A DNA stretch of 59,313 nucleotides from Oscillospiraceae bacterium. Lineage in GTDB: Bacteria; Bacillota_A; Clostridia; Oscillospirales; Oscillospiraceae. Numbering within the stretch: position 1 is the stretch's first letter; every line of letters starts with the position of its first letter. The stretch covers positions 1-59,313 of the forward strand of contig JAFQUA010000001.1 of the NCBI GenBank assembly GCA_017408725.1, written 5' to 3'. A model generated the notes under the pieces. That model saw only the letters and a program-made list of their open reading frames with translations. It had not been told where the DNA came from and searched no databases. A program made the position numbers and the translations under genes. Below, piece by piece: positions 40,306 to 49,661 of the stretch.

Positions 40306-42411
40306 TTGCTCGACTGGATATTTGAAGGCATCGTAACATGGATCAGCAGCATTGTCTCTCAGATGATGGATGCTGTGTCTGGACTGTTCCTGGAAGCTCT
40401 GGGAACCAGTATGCTGGCGATGGAAGAGTACTTCCCCTTTGTTAAGAGCGCCTTCACCATTATGCAGTACACAGCTTGGGCACTGCTGTTCCTGATCACT
40501 GTGTGGCAGCTCTTCCGAATATACGGAGGACCGATCACAGAAGCGGAAAACCCGTGGACACTGCTGGCAAGAAGTGCATTGTTTGCGCTGCTTATCGGTT
40601 ATGCCAAACCAATCTTTATGATTGCTTTGGATATTGCCCGTGCGCCTTACACGGCACTTATGGATCTGACGCTTACGGCGGAAGACTTCACTTTTGCCGG
40701 AGTTGAACAAGCACTGACCAGCGGCCTAACCACACTGATATCCGTTGCCTCGGTCGTAGGTTTGATTCTGTTGATCATTCTGGAGATCGCATTGGGCTGG
40801 AACTATTTCAAGCTCTTGTTGGAAGTGGTTGAACGCTATGTTGTTGTAGGCGTTCTGTGCTACACTTCTCCGCTTGCCTACTGTATGGGTGCATCCAAAT
40901 CCACCTCTCCCGTATTCAAGTCCTGGTGTCGAATGGTTGGATCACAGCTCTTGCTGCTAGTACTGAATGTTTGGTTCCTCAGAGCATTCAATTCCTCGGT
41001 GGGCCAATACATTGGTAATGGTGGTGCGCTTTCGTCCGGCAAGGGCAGCATCTTCCTGTGGCTCTTCTGCGCATTGGCATTCCTGAAGACAGCGCAGAAG
41101 TTCGATTCCTATTTGGCTGCTATGGGTCTCAATGTTGCCCAGACTGGCTCTACAATGGGTATGGAAATGCTGATGGCGGCCCGGGTCCTGACAGGTGGCA
41201 TGGGTGGTGTTCGCAGTGCAGGCGGAATGTTCCGTGGTGCCAACGCGGCAGGCGGAGCAATTGGTGGAGCAACCAATACCGCTTCTGGATTTGCTGCGGG
41301 CTTTGCTAACCAGTTCAAAGGGAACAGTTATGTCCGAGACGCAGTGGTCCAGGGTGGTACCCGAATGGGTGCTGGCGGTACCATTGGTTTTGTAGGCCGG
41401 GTGTTCGGTGGTATGGCGGCGAGAAACGGTGCTACGCTTACAGGTGACTCCATTTCTTCTGTTGCTATCAGAACACCCAATGTGTCTGGTACGATCGGCG
41501 GAGAGATTGCAGACCGCAGTTTGGGTAATTACATTCCCCAGATGTCCGGCATGCAATTAACCGATACGCAGATCACCGGCGGACAGATCAGCACAAAGGT
41601 CGTTGGCGCTGACGGTAAGGAAACATCCGTAGAGATGTTCAACACCGATCAGTTCGAAAAACCCGGCGGCCCGCACAGTGTCGTTACTGCTTCGGATGGT
41701 TCCAGCTGGTATCAGATGGCCAGTGGCCCGGATGCAGGTCAGTTCTATGATGCTCCTGCATTTACCGGAAGCCCTGCAGAGGCACCACAGGTTGCTGCAA
41801 ATTTCCCGGATGCACCGGAGGGTACTGTTCTCAGAACGGTGGAAGCCGGTGCAATCGAGGCAAGTATGCCAGATGGCGGAAACACCATGTGGTACAACAG
41901 TGCTTTCTACGACGAACCGGATGCGCCTCATACAGTTATGCAGTCGGCTAACGGTGTTGACTGGTATGCGATGCAGCAGCACGCAGATATGCCTGACTTT
42001 GAACCCGGTGAGGCTGCTGTGGCCTATAATCAGGCGCAGTTCCAGCAGTTTATGCCCGGATACGAACAGCAGGTATCTTCTGTGGATGGCGCTCAGAGAT
42101 TGGACGGCCATTTCGAGGTGCGGCATGAAAACGGCTCTGGTACCATGTTCTATGATACCGCGCAGTTTGCACCGCCTAGAGGTGACTATCAGGTCTATCA
42201 GGATGTCAATGGCGGCCAGTGGTATGCAATCCACGGTGAGGCAGCTGTGGACCGGAAACCTGTCTACGATAAGGGTAAGCCGGTCTATGACGGTGATAAT
42301 GTGAAGACCGTATCTGTTGAGACAGTACGGTACAAGCAGACACCCACTCGTTATGAGGCACCTAAGGCCAGACCCAATACAGATACTAGGGCACCACGCA
42401 GAAAACGCTAA
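40306..42411 (+). CDS. VirB6/TrbL-like channel protein with a C-terminal repeat extension
   Basis: 701 residues, TTG start with GGAGGTGAT five bases ahead. Residues 1-270 contain about six membrane helices (FTIMQYTAWALLFLITVWQL, ISVASVVGLILLIILEIALG and others) as in CD0411/TrbL-like proteins of clostridial ICEs. A Gly/Ala-rich stretch (about 280-370) follows. Residues about 440-700 hold three imperfect copies, starting near residues 444, 528 and 614, of a block with the pattern M-F/W-x4-F-x2-P-x4-H/Y-x-V, G-x-x-W-Y-x-M/I. The repeats are not part of usual TrbL proteins and probably face the cell exterior or the cytosolic coupling machinery. It should form the inner-membrane channel core. Confidence 0.8.
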   Translation: MLDWIFEGIVTWISSIVSQMMDAVSGLFLEALGTSMLAMEEYFPFVKSAFTIMQYTAWALLFLITVWQLFRIYGGPITEAENPWTLLARSALFALLIGYAKPIFMIALDIARAPYTALMDLTLTAEDFTFAGVEQALTSGLTTLISVASVVGLILLIILEIALGWNYFKLLLEVVERYVVVGVLCYTSPLAYCMGASKSTSPVFKSWCRMVGSQLLLLVLNVWFLRAFNSSVGQYIGNGGALSSGKGSIFLWLFCALAFLKTAQKFDSYLAAMGLNVAQTGSTMGMEMLMAARVLTGGMGGVRSAGGMFRGANAAGGAIGGATNTASGFAAGFANQFKGNSYVRDAVVQGGTRMGAGGTIGFVGRVFGGMAARNGATLTGDSISSVAIRTPNVSGTIGGEIADRSLGNYIPQMSGMQLTDTQITGGQISTKVVGADGKETSVEMFNTDQFEKPGGPHSVVTASDGSSWYQMASGPDAGQFYDAPAFTGSPAEAPQVAANFPDAPEGTVLRTVEAGAIEASMPDGGNTMWYNSAFYDEPDAPHTVMQSANGVDWYAMQQHADMPDFEPGEAAVAYNQAQFQQFMPGYEQQVSSVDGAQRLDGHFEVRHENGSGTMFYDTAQFAPPRGDYQVYQDVNGGQWYAIHGEAAVDRKPVYDKGKPVYDGDNVKTVSVETVRYKQTPTRYEAPKARPNTDTRAPRRKR

Positions 42412-42419
42412 TCAAAAGG

Positions 42420-42450
42420 TCGAGCCGGGAATTTACCCGGCTCGATTTAT
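42420..42450 (+). terminator. Hairpin between the TrbL-like and NlpC/P60 genes
   Basis: A 10-bp stem (42420-42429 with 42436-42445) with loop AATTTA and a weak T tail. It may cause partial termination or protect mRNA ends. Confidence 0.6.
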
Positions 42451-42474
42451 TTCCTAAGAACGGAGGTGCTTCTA

Positions 42475-44199
42475 ATGTCTGAACCACCCAGACAGCAAAT
42501 GGGTGACGGCTCTGACAATTATGGTCAAGCAGCCGGTCAAATGGCAAAAGCAGCAAAGCAGGCCGGCAAGGAAGTAGCAAAGCAAGCAGCTGCGAAAGGT
42601 GCGGAAGCTACTGCCAATGCCGCTACCGCAACGGTACAAGCCAGTGTGGAAGGTGGCAAAGCAGTCGCTGAAGTTGCTGCCGGTACTGCAGCAGGCGGTC
42701 CCTGGGGTGCGATTCTGTCTGCCGCCTGGGCGCTGCGCCATACGCTTTACAAAATACTGATCTGTATCTGCCTTGTTCTTGTGTTTCTGATCGTTGTGGT
42801 AGTAAACCTGCCGGCAATTATTTTCGGTAAGACACCGGAAAGCAGCGGCTCCAATGCGCCGAACACAAACTCGCTTATGACAGCATACACGCACATGGCA
42901 GATTCGGTTTCGGCGGTGGTTGACTCGGGATACGACCAATCCCTTGCCAAGGTGGAACAGATCATCAATGACGGCGGATATGATTATGACCTCTCGATGG
43001 AGGCCCTGATCAATTACGCTCAGTCTTCTTCCGGATATGATGTCAGTTACATACTGGCAGCATATTCCGCGGCGCAGGGTCAGCAGAACACCAGTGAATC
43101 GGATATGATTGCAAAGCTAACAGCCGTTTCCGGCAGTATGTTTCCGGTGACATCTGTTGAGCAGGAAAAAGAAATTCTTGTGCCTGTGACTTACAACACA
43201 TACAAATCCGTTACAGTGACGGTTGTTACAAGGATCACCTATGTTGGATCCGTAAACGGTGTTGCCAAGTATTCCTATACAACAGAATCCCGCACCTATT
43301 ACCTGCCGGAAGAGGCACATGAAAGCGAAACGGCGGTAACGGTTGATGCGTACAAAGCTGTAAGCGTGACTGTACCGGTATATGCCAATGGGCGGATCAC
43401 CGGAACATCCACCTCAACTTACTACGAGCCGAACGGTACGGAAACACTGGAACCGACGAAAGAGAGCGTTAAGTTTGTAGAATGCACCATTCATCCCTTT
43501 GATAACACCGTGATTGCCAGTGCCTTCGGCATTGATCTGAGTGCCCAGTATCAGGGATTCAATACAACCTATGGTCAGGCAATCCAAAGTATGGCCAACG
43601 GTTTGAAGATGACGCTGTACGGGACATTAGGACAAGGTCAGGCAGTCCCGCTTACAGACGCGGAACTGATCTTCTTTGTGAACCGGCAGAATGTCAATGC
43701 TACCAGAAAGCACATTCTTACCACAGCGCTTTCTCTGGTTGGTAAGGTGCCATACTTCTGGGGCGGTAAATCTGCACCCGGATGGAATGACGAATGGAAC
43801 ACACCCAAGTTGGTAACTGCTGCAGGATCACCCAGTTCCGGTACGATCCGTCCCTTTGGACTGGATTGCTCAGGATTCACGGATTGGGTTTATAAGACGG
43901 CAGTTGGTGTTAGTCTTTATGGCGGAACATGGAGCCAATGGGATGAATCCTATGCCATTTCTGCCGACGAACTTCTGCCCGGAGATCTCGGATTCCTTAT
44001 GGATGACGACGGCAACGGATGGAACCATGTTCTCATTTTTGCTGGGTACGGTGAAAATGGAGAGCGGATGTGGGTACATTCTTCCAGTGGCAGCGGTGTG
44101 ATCCTGAATACCCCAAGCTATGAAGCTGGCTTGTCCCTTCGCAGACCCAAGAATGTGGACTTCGAGATGCTGGACGGAACAGCTTCCACTCAACCGTAA
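42475..44199 (+). CDS. Conjugation-associated NlpC/P60 cell-wall hydrolase (VirB1-like role)
   Basis: 574 residues. A cytosolic Ala/Lys-rich N-terminus (about 1-80) precedes one membrane helix (about 95-118, ILICICLVLVFLIVVVVN), then a large external part. The C-terminal NlpC/P60 domain has the catalytic Cys465 in LDCSGFTDWV, His518 in WNHVLIFAG and His535 as the third polar residue. It would cut peptide bonds in peptidoglycan to open a path for the transfer channel. Central residues about 225-330 form a beta-rich domain of unknown role. GGAGGTG precedes the ATG at 42475. The fold is from motif recognition, the transfer role from context. Confidence 0.87.
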   Translation: MSEPPRQQMGDGSDNYGQAAGQMAKAAKQAGKEVAKQAAAKGAEATANAATATVQASVEGGKAVAEVAAGTAAGGPWGAILSAAWALRHTLYKILICICLVLVFLIVVVVNLPAIIFGKTPESSGSNAPNTNSLMTAYTHMADSVSAVVDSGYDQSLAKVEQIINDGGYDYDLSMEALINYAQSSSGYDVSYILAAYSAAQGQQNTSESDMIAKLTAVSGSMFPVTSVEQEKEILVPVTYNTYKSVTVTVVTRITYVGSVNGVAKYSYTTESRTYYLPEEAHESETAVTVDAYKAVSVTVPVYANGRITGTSTSTYYEPNGTETLEPTKESVKFVECTIHPFDNTVIASAFGIDLSAQYQGFNTTYGQAIQSMANGLKMTLYGTLGQGQAVPLTDAELIFFVNRQNVNATRKHILTTALSLVGKVPYFWGGKSAPGWNDEWNTPKLVTAAGSPSSGTIRPFGLDCSGFTDWVYKTAVGVSLYGGTWSQWDESYAISADELLPGDLGFLMDDDGNGWNHVLIFAGYGENGERMWVHSSSGSGVILNTPSYEAGLSLRRPKNVDFEMLDGTASTQP

Positions 44200-44213
44200 G
44201 GCAGGTGTCCATT

Positions 44214-44588
44214 ATGGATGATAAAGAATACAGTAACATTTACGCCATTCCGGCGAACTACACGGACTCCGGCAAGATCCTCGGCGGCATGCTGGAGACA
44301 AGAAACGCAATTGAGGCATTGTTCCTGCTGGCAGCTGTCGGGTATCCGATTCTTTTTCTAATCCCCATGACAGCGACAGTGCGGATCGTGGTTGCGACAG
44401 TGACGCTGATTCCGCTCGGTGTTTTGGCAGCGATGGGAATTGATGGAGATTCGCTGTTGCAATATGCCGGCCATATGCTGACTTTTCTCACTAGCCGCCG
44501 AAGATTACATTTTAGGAGGGTTGGATATAAGTATGACCCGCGGCAAATCCGCAAAAAGAAAGGCGGAAAAACCAAAAAGAAGGCCTGA
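44214..44588 (+). CDS. PrgI/VirB3-like membrane protein
   Basis: 124 residues. Starts YSNIYAIPANYTDSGKILGG, followed by two hydrophobic segments (ALFLLAAVGYPILFLIPMTA, TVRIVVATVTLIPLGVLAAM) and a very basic tail (KYDPRQIRKKKGGKTKKKA). Small PrgI-family proteins of this shape sit before VirB4 in nearly all Gram-positive conjugative systems and correspond to VirB3. The VirB4 gene overlaps its end. Confidence 0.82.
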   Translation: MDDKEYSNIYAIPANYTDSGKILGGMLETRNAIEALFLLAAVGYPILFLIPMTATVRIVVATVTLIPLGVLAAMGIDGDSLLQYAGHMLTFLTSRRRLHFRRVGYKYDPRQIRKKKGGKTKKKA

Positions 44589-47082
44589 GAAGCTGGATTT
44601 CGTACAGGACTTTATTCCTATCCGCAATATTGCCAATGGTGTTATTGAGACCACAGATGGCAGATTCATCAAGATCCTGGAGATCGAGCCGGTAAATTTC
44701 CTGCTGCGGTCTGAGGAGGAGCAGTACAATATCATTTGCTCCTTTGCTGCCTGGCTAAAGATCTCACCTATGCAGATGCAGTTCAAGAGCATCACGCGCA
44801 GGGCAGACTCGGATAAGCATGTTGCTATGGTCCGCCAGGAGCTGGAACAGGAAGAAAGCGAAGCCTGCCGGAATATGGGCGAAGGCTATATCCGCCTGAT
44901 CAAAGATGTTGGAAGCAGAGAAGCGTTGACAAGACGCTTCTTTCTTATTTTTCAATATGAAGAATCCCGTCGTGGTGACAAAGAGGATTACGGTCAGGTT
45001 CTGAGTATGATGCAGACTGCAGAGCAGAATGCCCGTGCTTATTTCTTCCAATGTGGCAATGCTATTTTGGATCCGAAAGATCCGGACGAGTTCCTTGCTG
45101 AGATTCTGTATATGTTCTTTAACCGCCGTTCCTGTGTGGAGGAACCCTTTACCAGCAGGATCAACCATGTGGTCATTGACACCATGGCGGCGAAGAATAA
45201 AGTGATCGGCGTGGACCCGGTACCGAATATCCGAATGGCACACTTCATTGCCCCCAGAGGTATTGATCTGACCCATCATCATTATGTGGTGATGGACGGG
45301 TTGTACTACACCTTCCTGTATATCAAGAGCAGCGGCTACCCCAGTGCGGTTCGTGCCGGATGGATGTCCTCCATCATCAATGCCGGTGAAGGCGTGGATG
45401 TGGATGTGTTCCTTCGGAGGGAGAACCGGAGCAGGAGCATCGACAAGGTTGCTCAGCGTATCCGGTTGAACCGCACGAAACTGCGCTCCATGCACGATAC
45501 CAGTACGGATTACGAGGAGCTGACTAGTTCCATCCAGGCGGGATACTACATCAAGCATGGTCTATCCAATAATGAGGACCTGTTTTATATGTCCTGCTTT
45601 GTTACGGTATCTGCTCGTAGCTATGAGGAATTGCTATGGCGCAAGCAGAAGATGATCGATCTTCTCAAGTCTATGGATATGTATGTCAGCGACTGTAAGT
45701 TTCAGCAGGAGGCGGCGTTGAAAACAGTAATGCCGTTTCTACAGATGTCTCCTTCGTTGGCAAAGAAATCTCAGCGCAATGTACTGACCAGCGGCGCAGC
45801 CAGCACCTATATGTTCACCAGCTTTGAAATGTCGGATGATTCCGGTGTCCTTCTCGGTGTGAACCGGCACAACAATTCTCTTTGTATCGTGGACCTGTTT
45901 GATACCAAGAAGAACAAAAACGCCAATCTCAATATCATCGGTACTTCCGGAGCAGGTAAAACCTTCTCTATGCAGCTTTTGGCCCTTCGGATGCGAATGC
46001 GGGGAATCCAAAGCTTCATCATCGCTCCCATTAAGGGGCATGAGTTCCGTCGTGCGTGTAATAAGATCGGCGGACAGTTTGTCCGGATCGCTCCGGGATC
46101 TCCGCATTGCATCAACATTATGGAGATCCGGCATACCATTGCCCCGGAGATGGAACTGATCGATGCGGTAGATTATGTGGAGATGGGTTCTATGCTGGCA
46201 AGCAAGATCCAGCAGCTAATGATCTTCTTTGCACTGCTGATTCCTGATATGTCTAACGAGGAGGAACAGCTTCTGGACGAGGCTCTCATCAAGACGTATG
46301 CGGATTTCGGCATTACCCATGATAACGATTCAGTTTATCTGGATGCTAAGGCCAATCCACCGAAGATGAAGCCGATGCCTATCCTGGGCGATCTGTATAA
46401 CCACCTTCTGGAGAATGAGATGACGAACCGAATTGCTGTGATCGTCAGCAGGTTTGTGACCGGCTCTGCCCAGTCGTTCAATAATCAGACCAATGTAGAT
46501 CTCAGTAACAAGTACATCGTCTTTGACCTTTCTGAGCTGAAAGGCAAGCTTCTTCCTGTTGGTATGTTTATTGCGCTGGACTATGTGTGGGACAGCATCA
46601 AGACGGACATTACCAAAAAGAAAGCTATTTTCATCGACGAGATCTGGAAGCTGATCGGTGAAACGGCCACCGGCTCTGCAGCAGCCTCCAATCAGGCGGC
46701 AGAGTTCTGTTTGACTCTGTTTAAAACAGCCCGTGGCTTTGGTACGGCTGCAATTGCTGCTACGCAAGATCTTTCCGACTTCTTTTCACTGGAGGGAGGT
46801 AAGTACGGCAGAGCGATCATCAACAACAGTAAAAATAAGGTCATCCTGAATTTGGAGCCGGATGAGGCAAAATATGTTCAGGATATCTTGAAACTAACGC
46901 CCACGGAGATGCGAGCTATTACCCGTTTCGAGCGAGGTGAGGCTCTGATCAATTCCAATAATAATAAGGTCCCGGTTGTTATCAAGGCATCCCGGGAGGA
47001 GCAGGAACTGATCACGACTGACCGCGCAGAACTAGAGGCAATTCTTCGTGAACGGCAGCGCGAAAAAGCGTATTCCGGTTAA
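44533..47082 (+). CDS. VirB4 family type IV secretion ATPase
   Basis: 849 residues, the normal size for VirB4/TrbE. An N-terminal non-ATPase domain (about 1-430) precedes the ATPase. Walker A is IIGTSGAGKTFS (Gly470-Thr477), Walker B is AIFIDEIWK (Asp702, Glu703), and a late Gln-rich ATQDLSD motif follows. It energises assembly and DNA transfer at the inner face of the membrane. The start at ATG 44533 is about 13 bases from AGGAGGG; an in-frame TTG at 44521 lies too close to the same site. It overlaps the PrgI gene by 56 bp. Two ATACGC motifs lie just past its stop. Confidence 0.95.
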   Translation: MTRGKSAKRKAEKPKRRPEKLDFVQDFIPIRNIANGVIETTDGRFIKILEIEPVNFLLRSEEEQYNIICSFAAWLKISPMQMQFKSITRRADSDKHVAMVRQELEQEESEACRNMGEGYIRLIKDVGSREALTRRFFLIFQYEESRRGDKEDYGQVLSMMQTAEQNARAYFFQCGNAILDPKDPDEFLAEILYMFFNRRSCVEEPFTSRINHVVIDTMAAKNKVIGVDPVPNIRMAHFIAPRGIDLTHHHYVVMDGLYYTFLYIKSSGYPSAVRAGWMSSIINAGEGVDVDVFLRRENRSRSIDKVAQRIRLNRTKLRSMHDTSTDYEELTSSIQAGYYIKHGLSNNEDLFYMSCFVTVSARSYEELLWRKQKMIDLLKSMDMYVSDCKFQQEAALKTVMPFLQMSPSLAKKSQRNVLTSGAASTYMFTSFEMSDDSGVLLGVNRHNNSLCIVDLFDTKKNKNANLNIIGTSGAGKTFSMQLLALRMRMRGIQSFIIAPIKGHEFRRACNKIGGQFVRIAPGSPHCINIMEIRHTIAPEMELIDAVDYVEMGSMLASKIQQLMIFFALLIPDMSNEEEQLLDEALIKTYADFGITHDNDSVYLDAKANPPKMKPMPILGDLYNHLLENEMTNRIAVIVSRFVTGSAQSFNNQTNVDLSNKYIVFDLSELKGKLLPVGMFIALDYVWDSIKTDITKKKAIFIDEIWKLIGETATGSAAASNQAAEFCLTLFKTARGFGTAAIAATQDLSDFFSLEGGKYGRAIINNSKNKVILNLEPDEAKYVQDILKLTPTEMRAITRFERGEALINSNNNKVPVVIKASREEQELITTDRAELEAILRERQREKAYSG

Positions 47083-47115
47083 GAATACGCATTTTAAGCA
47101 AAATACGCATTTTGG
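47069..47115. repeat. Second cluster of ATACGC motifs
   Basis: GCGTATT (47069-47075) faces AATACGC (47084-47090), and AATACGCATTTT is repeated at 47084-47095 and, with an extra A, 47102-47113. The 15-mer at 47101-47115 equals the copy inside the 38024 gene. It lies at the junction between virB4 and the DUF5697-like gene, overlapping the ribosome site region. Confidence 0.6.
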
Positions 47116-47128
47116 GAGGTAAATAACC

Positions 47129-47668
47129 ATGCTTTTGCCAGAGGAGCAGTGCGTTGTGAACTGGCTTTACCAGTATGGCGCATTGCCCAAAATACAAGTT
47201 ATGAAGATGTTGAATATGCCTGAAGAAAAGGCAGAACGGCTTCTGTATACGCTACGGAGAAGTCTGCGGATCACAGAGATCCTGGACGGTACTTACATTG
47301 CTTTGGATCCGCTTGCCAAGCCTGACCAGCGGATCATTCAGGCGGTATGGGTACTGGCGAAGTTCATCAATAAGCTCGATGACCCTAAGGATCACTATGC
47401 CGCAAATTATCCGTCCCAGGTCTTTTTCCTAAAGGAGAACATTGGTTATGAGATCATTGTTCTTTATGAAGGGGAAGAAAGTCAGGTAAGACTTTTGCAA
47501 CCGGATGAAGATCTGAAGTTCATTATTGTGGTGCCTGACATTTCGATAGCACCGCGATTGCAATTACCCGATGCCCCCTGTTTGCTTGCCACGGTGAAAT
47601 CCCGTGGAGATGGCGAGCCGGTGGTAACCTTTTATTCCCAGGAGGAAAGCGACAATGGAAAAGACTGA
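47129..47668 (+). CDS. DUF5697-like winged-helix protein
   Basis: 179 residues. The first 70 residues (QCVVNWLYQYGALPKIQVMK then RLLYTLRRSLRITEILDGTY) read as a winged helix, and the remainder is a mixed alpha/beta domain of unknown role. The pattern recalls the DUF5697 proteins of clostridial conjugative elements. The gene overlaps the next by 14 bp. It has GGGAGG before the ATG; the repeated AATACGC motifs are immediately upstream, so regulation at this junction is plausible. Confidence 0.55.
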   Translation: MLLPEEQCVVNWLYQYGALPKIQVMKMLNMPEEKAERLLYTLRRSLRITEILDGTYIALDPLAKPDQRIIQAVWVLAKFINKLDDPKDHYAANYPSQVFFLKENIGYEIIVLYEGEESQVRLLQPDEDLKFIIVVPDISIAPRLQLPDAPCLLATVKSRGDGEPVVTFYSQEESDNGKD

Positions 47669-48335
47669 TTTTGAAATCCTGTTAGACCGGATTGAGGCAC
47701 AGTACGGGAAAATGAAATCCCATATGGAAGCGGCCAGATGGTTTTGGAAGAACGGTAACATAGAAGCTGCTTTGGAAAGAGCTATGAAGCTGGAGGAACT
47801 GAGCGAGAAATATATTCTCAATTGCAGAGCGTTGCCCCTGTATACCGATAACCCCCAGGCCAAGGCAGCAGTGGATCGTACCATTGCGGAATGTATCCCT
47901 GTTCAAATGGGTTACACCGATGAAGGTTGGTTCTGCTTGCGGATTCCCGCCCTGCTTCCCAAAAAGGACAGGGGGTCCGCTGAGTATGTGCGCGGATTTC
48001 TGTATCCCGCTATGGACCGGTTTTTCACTGGTAAGCCTAGAGCAATTTATCCGGACGCGGTACTCTGCTACCGTCATGTATATGACCGCGCCCGCCCGGA
48101 GCGGCAGTGGAGAGATCATGATAATATCGAGATCAATATGGTCTCTGATACCGTGGCGATGCACACCATGAAGGATGATGGTGCCGCAGTGTGCTGGCAC
48201 TTCTATTGCAGCGCTCCTGGATCTGAGGATCGCACCGAAGTGTATGTGGTGCCTCAGGATGAACTCCGTTTTTTTCTGGAACGGCTTCCCGGCATCGGCG
48301 ACGAGGGGGTCAAGCTCCATGAAACGAAGGTATAA
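47655..48335 (+). CDS. Conjugative-element protein, DUF6100-like
   Basis: 226 residues, soluble. N-terminal helical pair (about 1-60, ILLDRIEAQYGKMKSHMEAA ...), then a beta-rich region with RPERQWRDHDNIEINMVSD and the WHFYCSAPGSEDRTEVYVVP segment. I recall similar proteins as DUF6100, regularly found between VirB4 and VirD4 in clostridial ICEs; certainty about the name is moderate. No catalytic motif is evident. Overlaps the previous gene, so translation is coupled. Confidence 0.5.
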   Translation: MEKTDFEILLDRIEAQYGKMKSHMEAARWFWKNGNIEAALERAMKLEELSEKYILNCRALPLYTDNPQAKAAVDRTIAECIPVQMGYTDEGWFCLRIPALLPKKDRGSAEYVRGFLYPAMDRFFTGKPRAIYPDAVLCYRHVYDRARPERQWRDHDNIEINMVSDTVAMHTMKDDGAAVCWHFYCSAPGSEDRTEVYVVPQDELRFFLERLPGIGDEGVKLHETKV

Positions 48336-48513
48336 ACCTCAAAAAATCTTATGCAAAAACGGCCAAAAACCTCGCAGACCGGATTGCATAAACCCTGAGG
48401 AGCAGGAAATGGGGGGGCGTACCCCGGTTTTTAGGCCGAAAAAGATACGACATCGGGTCGGAGAGAGCAGTCATCCGGACCTGATTTCTAAGGGCGAAGG
48501 TGAGAAGAAATGA
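48319..48513 (+). CDS. Possible small basic protein
   Basis: 64 residues, Lys/Arg/Pro-rich (MKRRYKPQKILCKNGQKPRR). It bridges two real genes in the operon, overlapping the upstream one by 17 bp and the downstream one by 4 bp (ATGA). The spacing argues for a real gene, but the composition is unlike its neighbours and the ribosome site (GGGGG at 48306-48310) is unusual. It could be non-coding sequence. Confidence 0.3.
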   Translation: MKRRYKPQKILCKNGQKPRRPDCINPEEQEMGGRTPVFRPKKIRHRVGESSHPDLISKGEGEKK

Positions 48514-49661
48514 TCTATGTTCGCCCCGGCAGTCAGGTTCATCGGCTCATTACACTCCTGTCCGTGGTGGGTGATTTTCCTATCCAATCGCTCGGTTTGC
48601 TTGGTAATGAACGGGTCTATAAGGTGCTGGTCAATAAGCTGAACACGAAACAGGATTTTCAAAATCCGGATACTGGTGAGAAGATATCTTGCCGGCTTTT
48701 GAATGTTTGTGGCAAAGGCAAATGGAAATCCGTTCGCTTCTTTAAGGGAGGGATTCCCATACTCAGATGGATCGGTGCGGAAGAATATTACTTAAGTGCA
48801 TTTGCCGGGCACGATATTCCCGGCGATCAGGATCATCGGGATCGGTTCCACCGAGTGGGTGAGGCTGTGGCGATGTGTATGAATGCGGATATAGAGATAC
48901 GCGCATATCTGTTGCCGCAGCTTCTCCAAACCGGATATTCCAAAAACATCCCGGATGAGCCATCCTTATATATGGCCAAGGATATCAAGCGCATCGGTCA
49001 GACTGAACTAAATAAGACCTGCTTCAGCCGAATGGTCGGAGCAATCTTTGCGGGAAGACAGTGCCTCGCGGTGTACAACACCAGGGATGCCGCAATGAAG
49101 TGGTCCGGTTTGGGTGAGTTCAAGACGCAGCAGAATCTGAAAAGCATTGCCGGCGCCAACGCGCAAATAAATGCCGTTGATTCGGCGGTCCTTCTGGCTG
49201 AGTCTGACAGCGTAGCCTTAGAGACCCTTCTGGAGATCGGAAAGAACCGGAGGAAGGATAACCGTTTCGATTCCATCTTCCGGCATATCCATGCGGTCCC
49301 TATGAATGACTATGGTGTTCGACTTCTACGTCTGTTCTGTGTGTCAGACTGGAAAGAAAAGATTCTGGATTACCTCTTTGATCCCAGCGAGCGGTCCTAT
49401 AATCACGGCGATTTTGAGTATGATGCTTTCATTGACGGTATCTATGTATACTCATTTCTTGATTGCGACATTGCCCGGCTTCAGCGGTTTCGCAGTGCAT
49501 TGAGTCATCAAACCGGTCTGACGGTTGAAATTCTGTGCTACCCCCAGCAGACATCCCTGCTGCAGGCCTACATCGGAAGGCTTGCCAGCGTGAAGGTTAT
49601 TGAACTGGCGCAGATCGAGGAAGAGCTTGGCGTAAAGCGGAGGAATTTATATGACAGATAA
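48510..49661 (+). CDS. Element protein with N-terminal winged-helix-like domain
   Basis: 383 residues, unrecognised. The N-terminus (VHRLITLLSVVGDFPIQSLG then LLGNERVYKVLVNKL) resembles the winged helix of replication-relaxation/MobC-like proteins, which help relaxases open oriT. No HUH or tyrosine relaxase motif is visible. The rest is mixed alpha/beta. It overlaps the virD4 gene by 11 bp and starts at an ATGA junction. A role in DNA processing at transfer start is plausible from the location before the coupling protein, but this is inference. Confidence 0.5.
   Translation: MIYVRPGSQVHRLITLLSVVGDFPIQSLGLLGNERVYKVLVNKLNTKQDFQNPDTGEKISCRLLNVCGKGKWKSVRFFKGGIPILRWIGAEEYYLSAFAGHDIPGDQDHRDRFHRVGEAVAMCMNADIEIRAYLLPQLLQTGYSKNIPDEPSLYMAKDIKRIGQTELNKTCFSRMVGAIFAGRQCLAVYNTRDAAMKWSGLGEFKTQQNLKSIAGANAQINAVDSAVLLAESDSVALETLLEIGKNRRKDNRFDSIFRHIHAVPMNDYGVRLLRLFCVSDWKEKILDYLFDPSERSYNHGDFEYDAFIDGIYVYSFLDCDIARLQRFRSALSHQTGLTVEILCYPQQTSLLQAYIGRLASVKVIELAQIEEELGVKRRNLYDR

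Noticed and set aside
48405..48440. A G-rich tract and short GGGG-CGTA-CCCC hairpin followed by T5 as a terminator
   Set aside because: The stem is only 4 bp and it lies inside a tightly overlapping operon, so termination there is unlikely.
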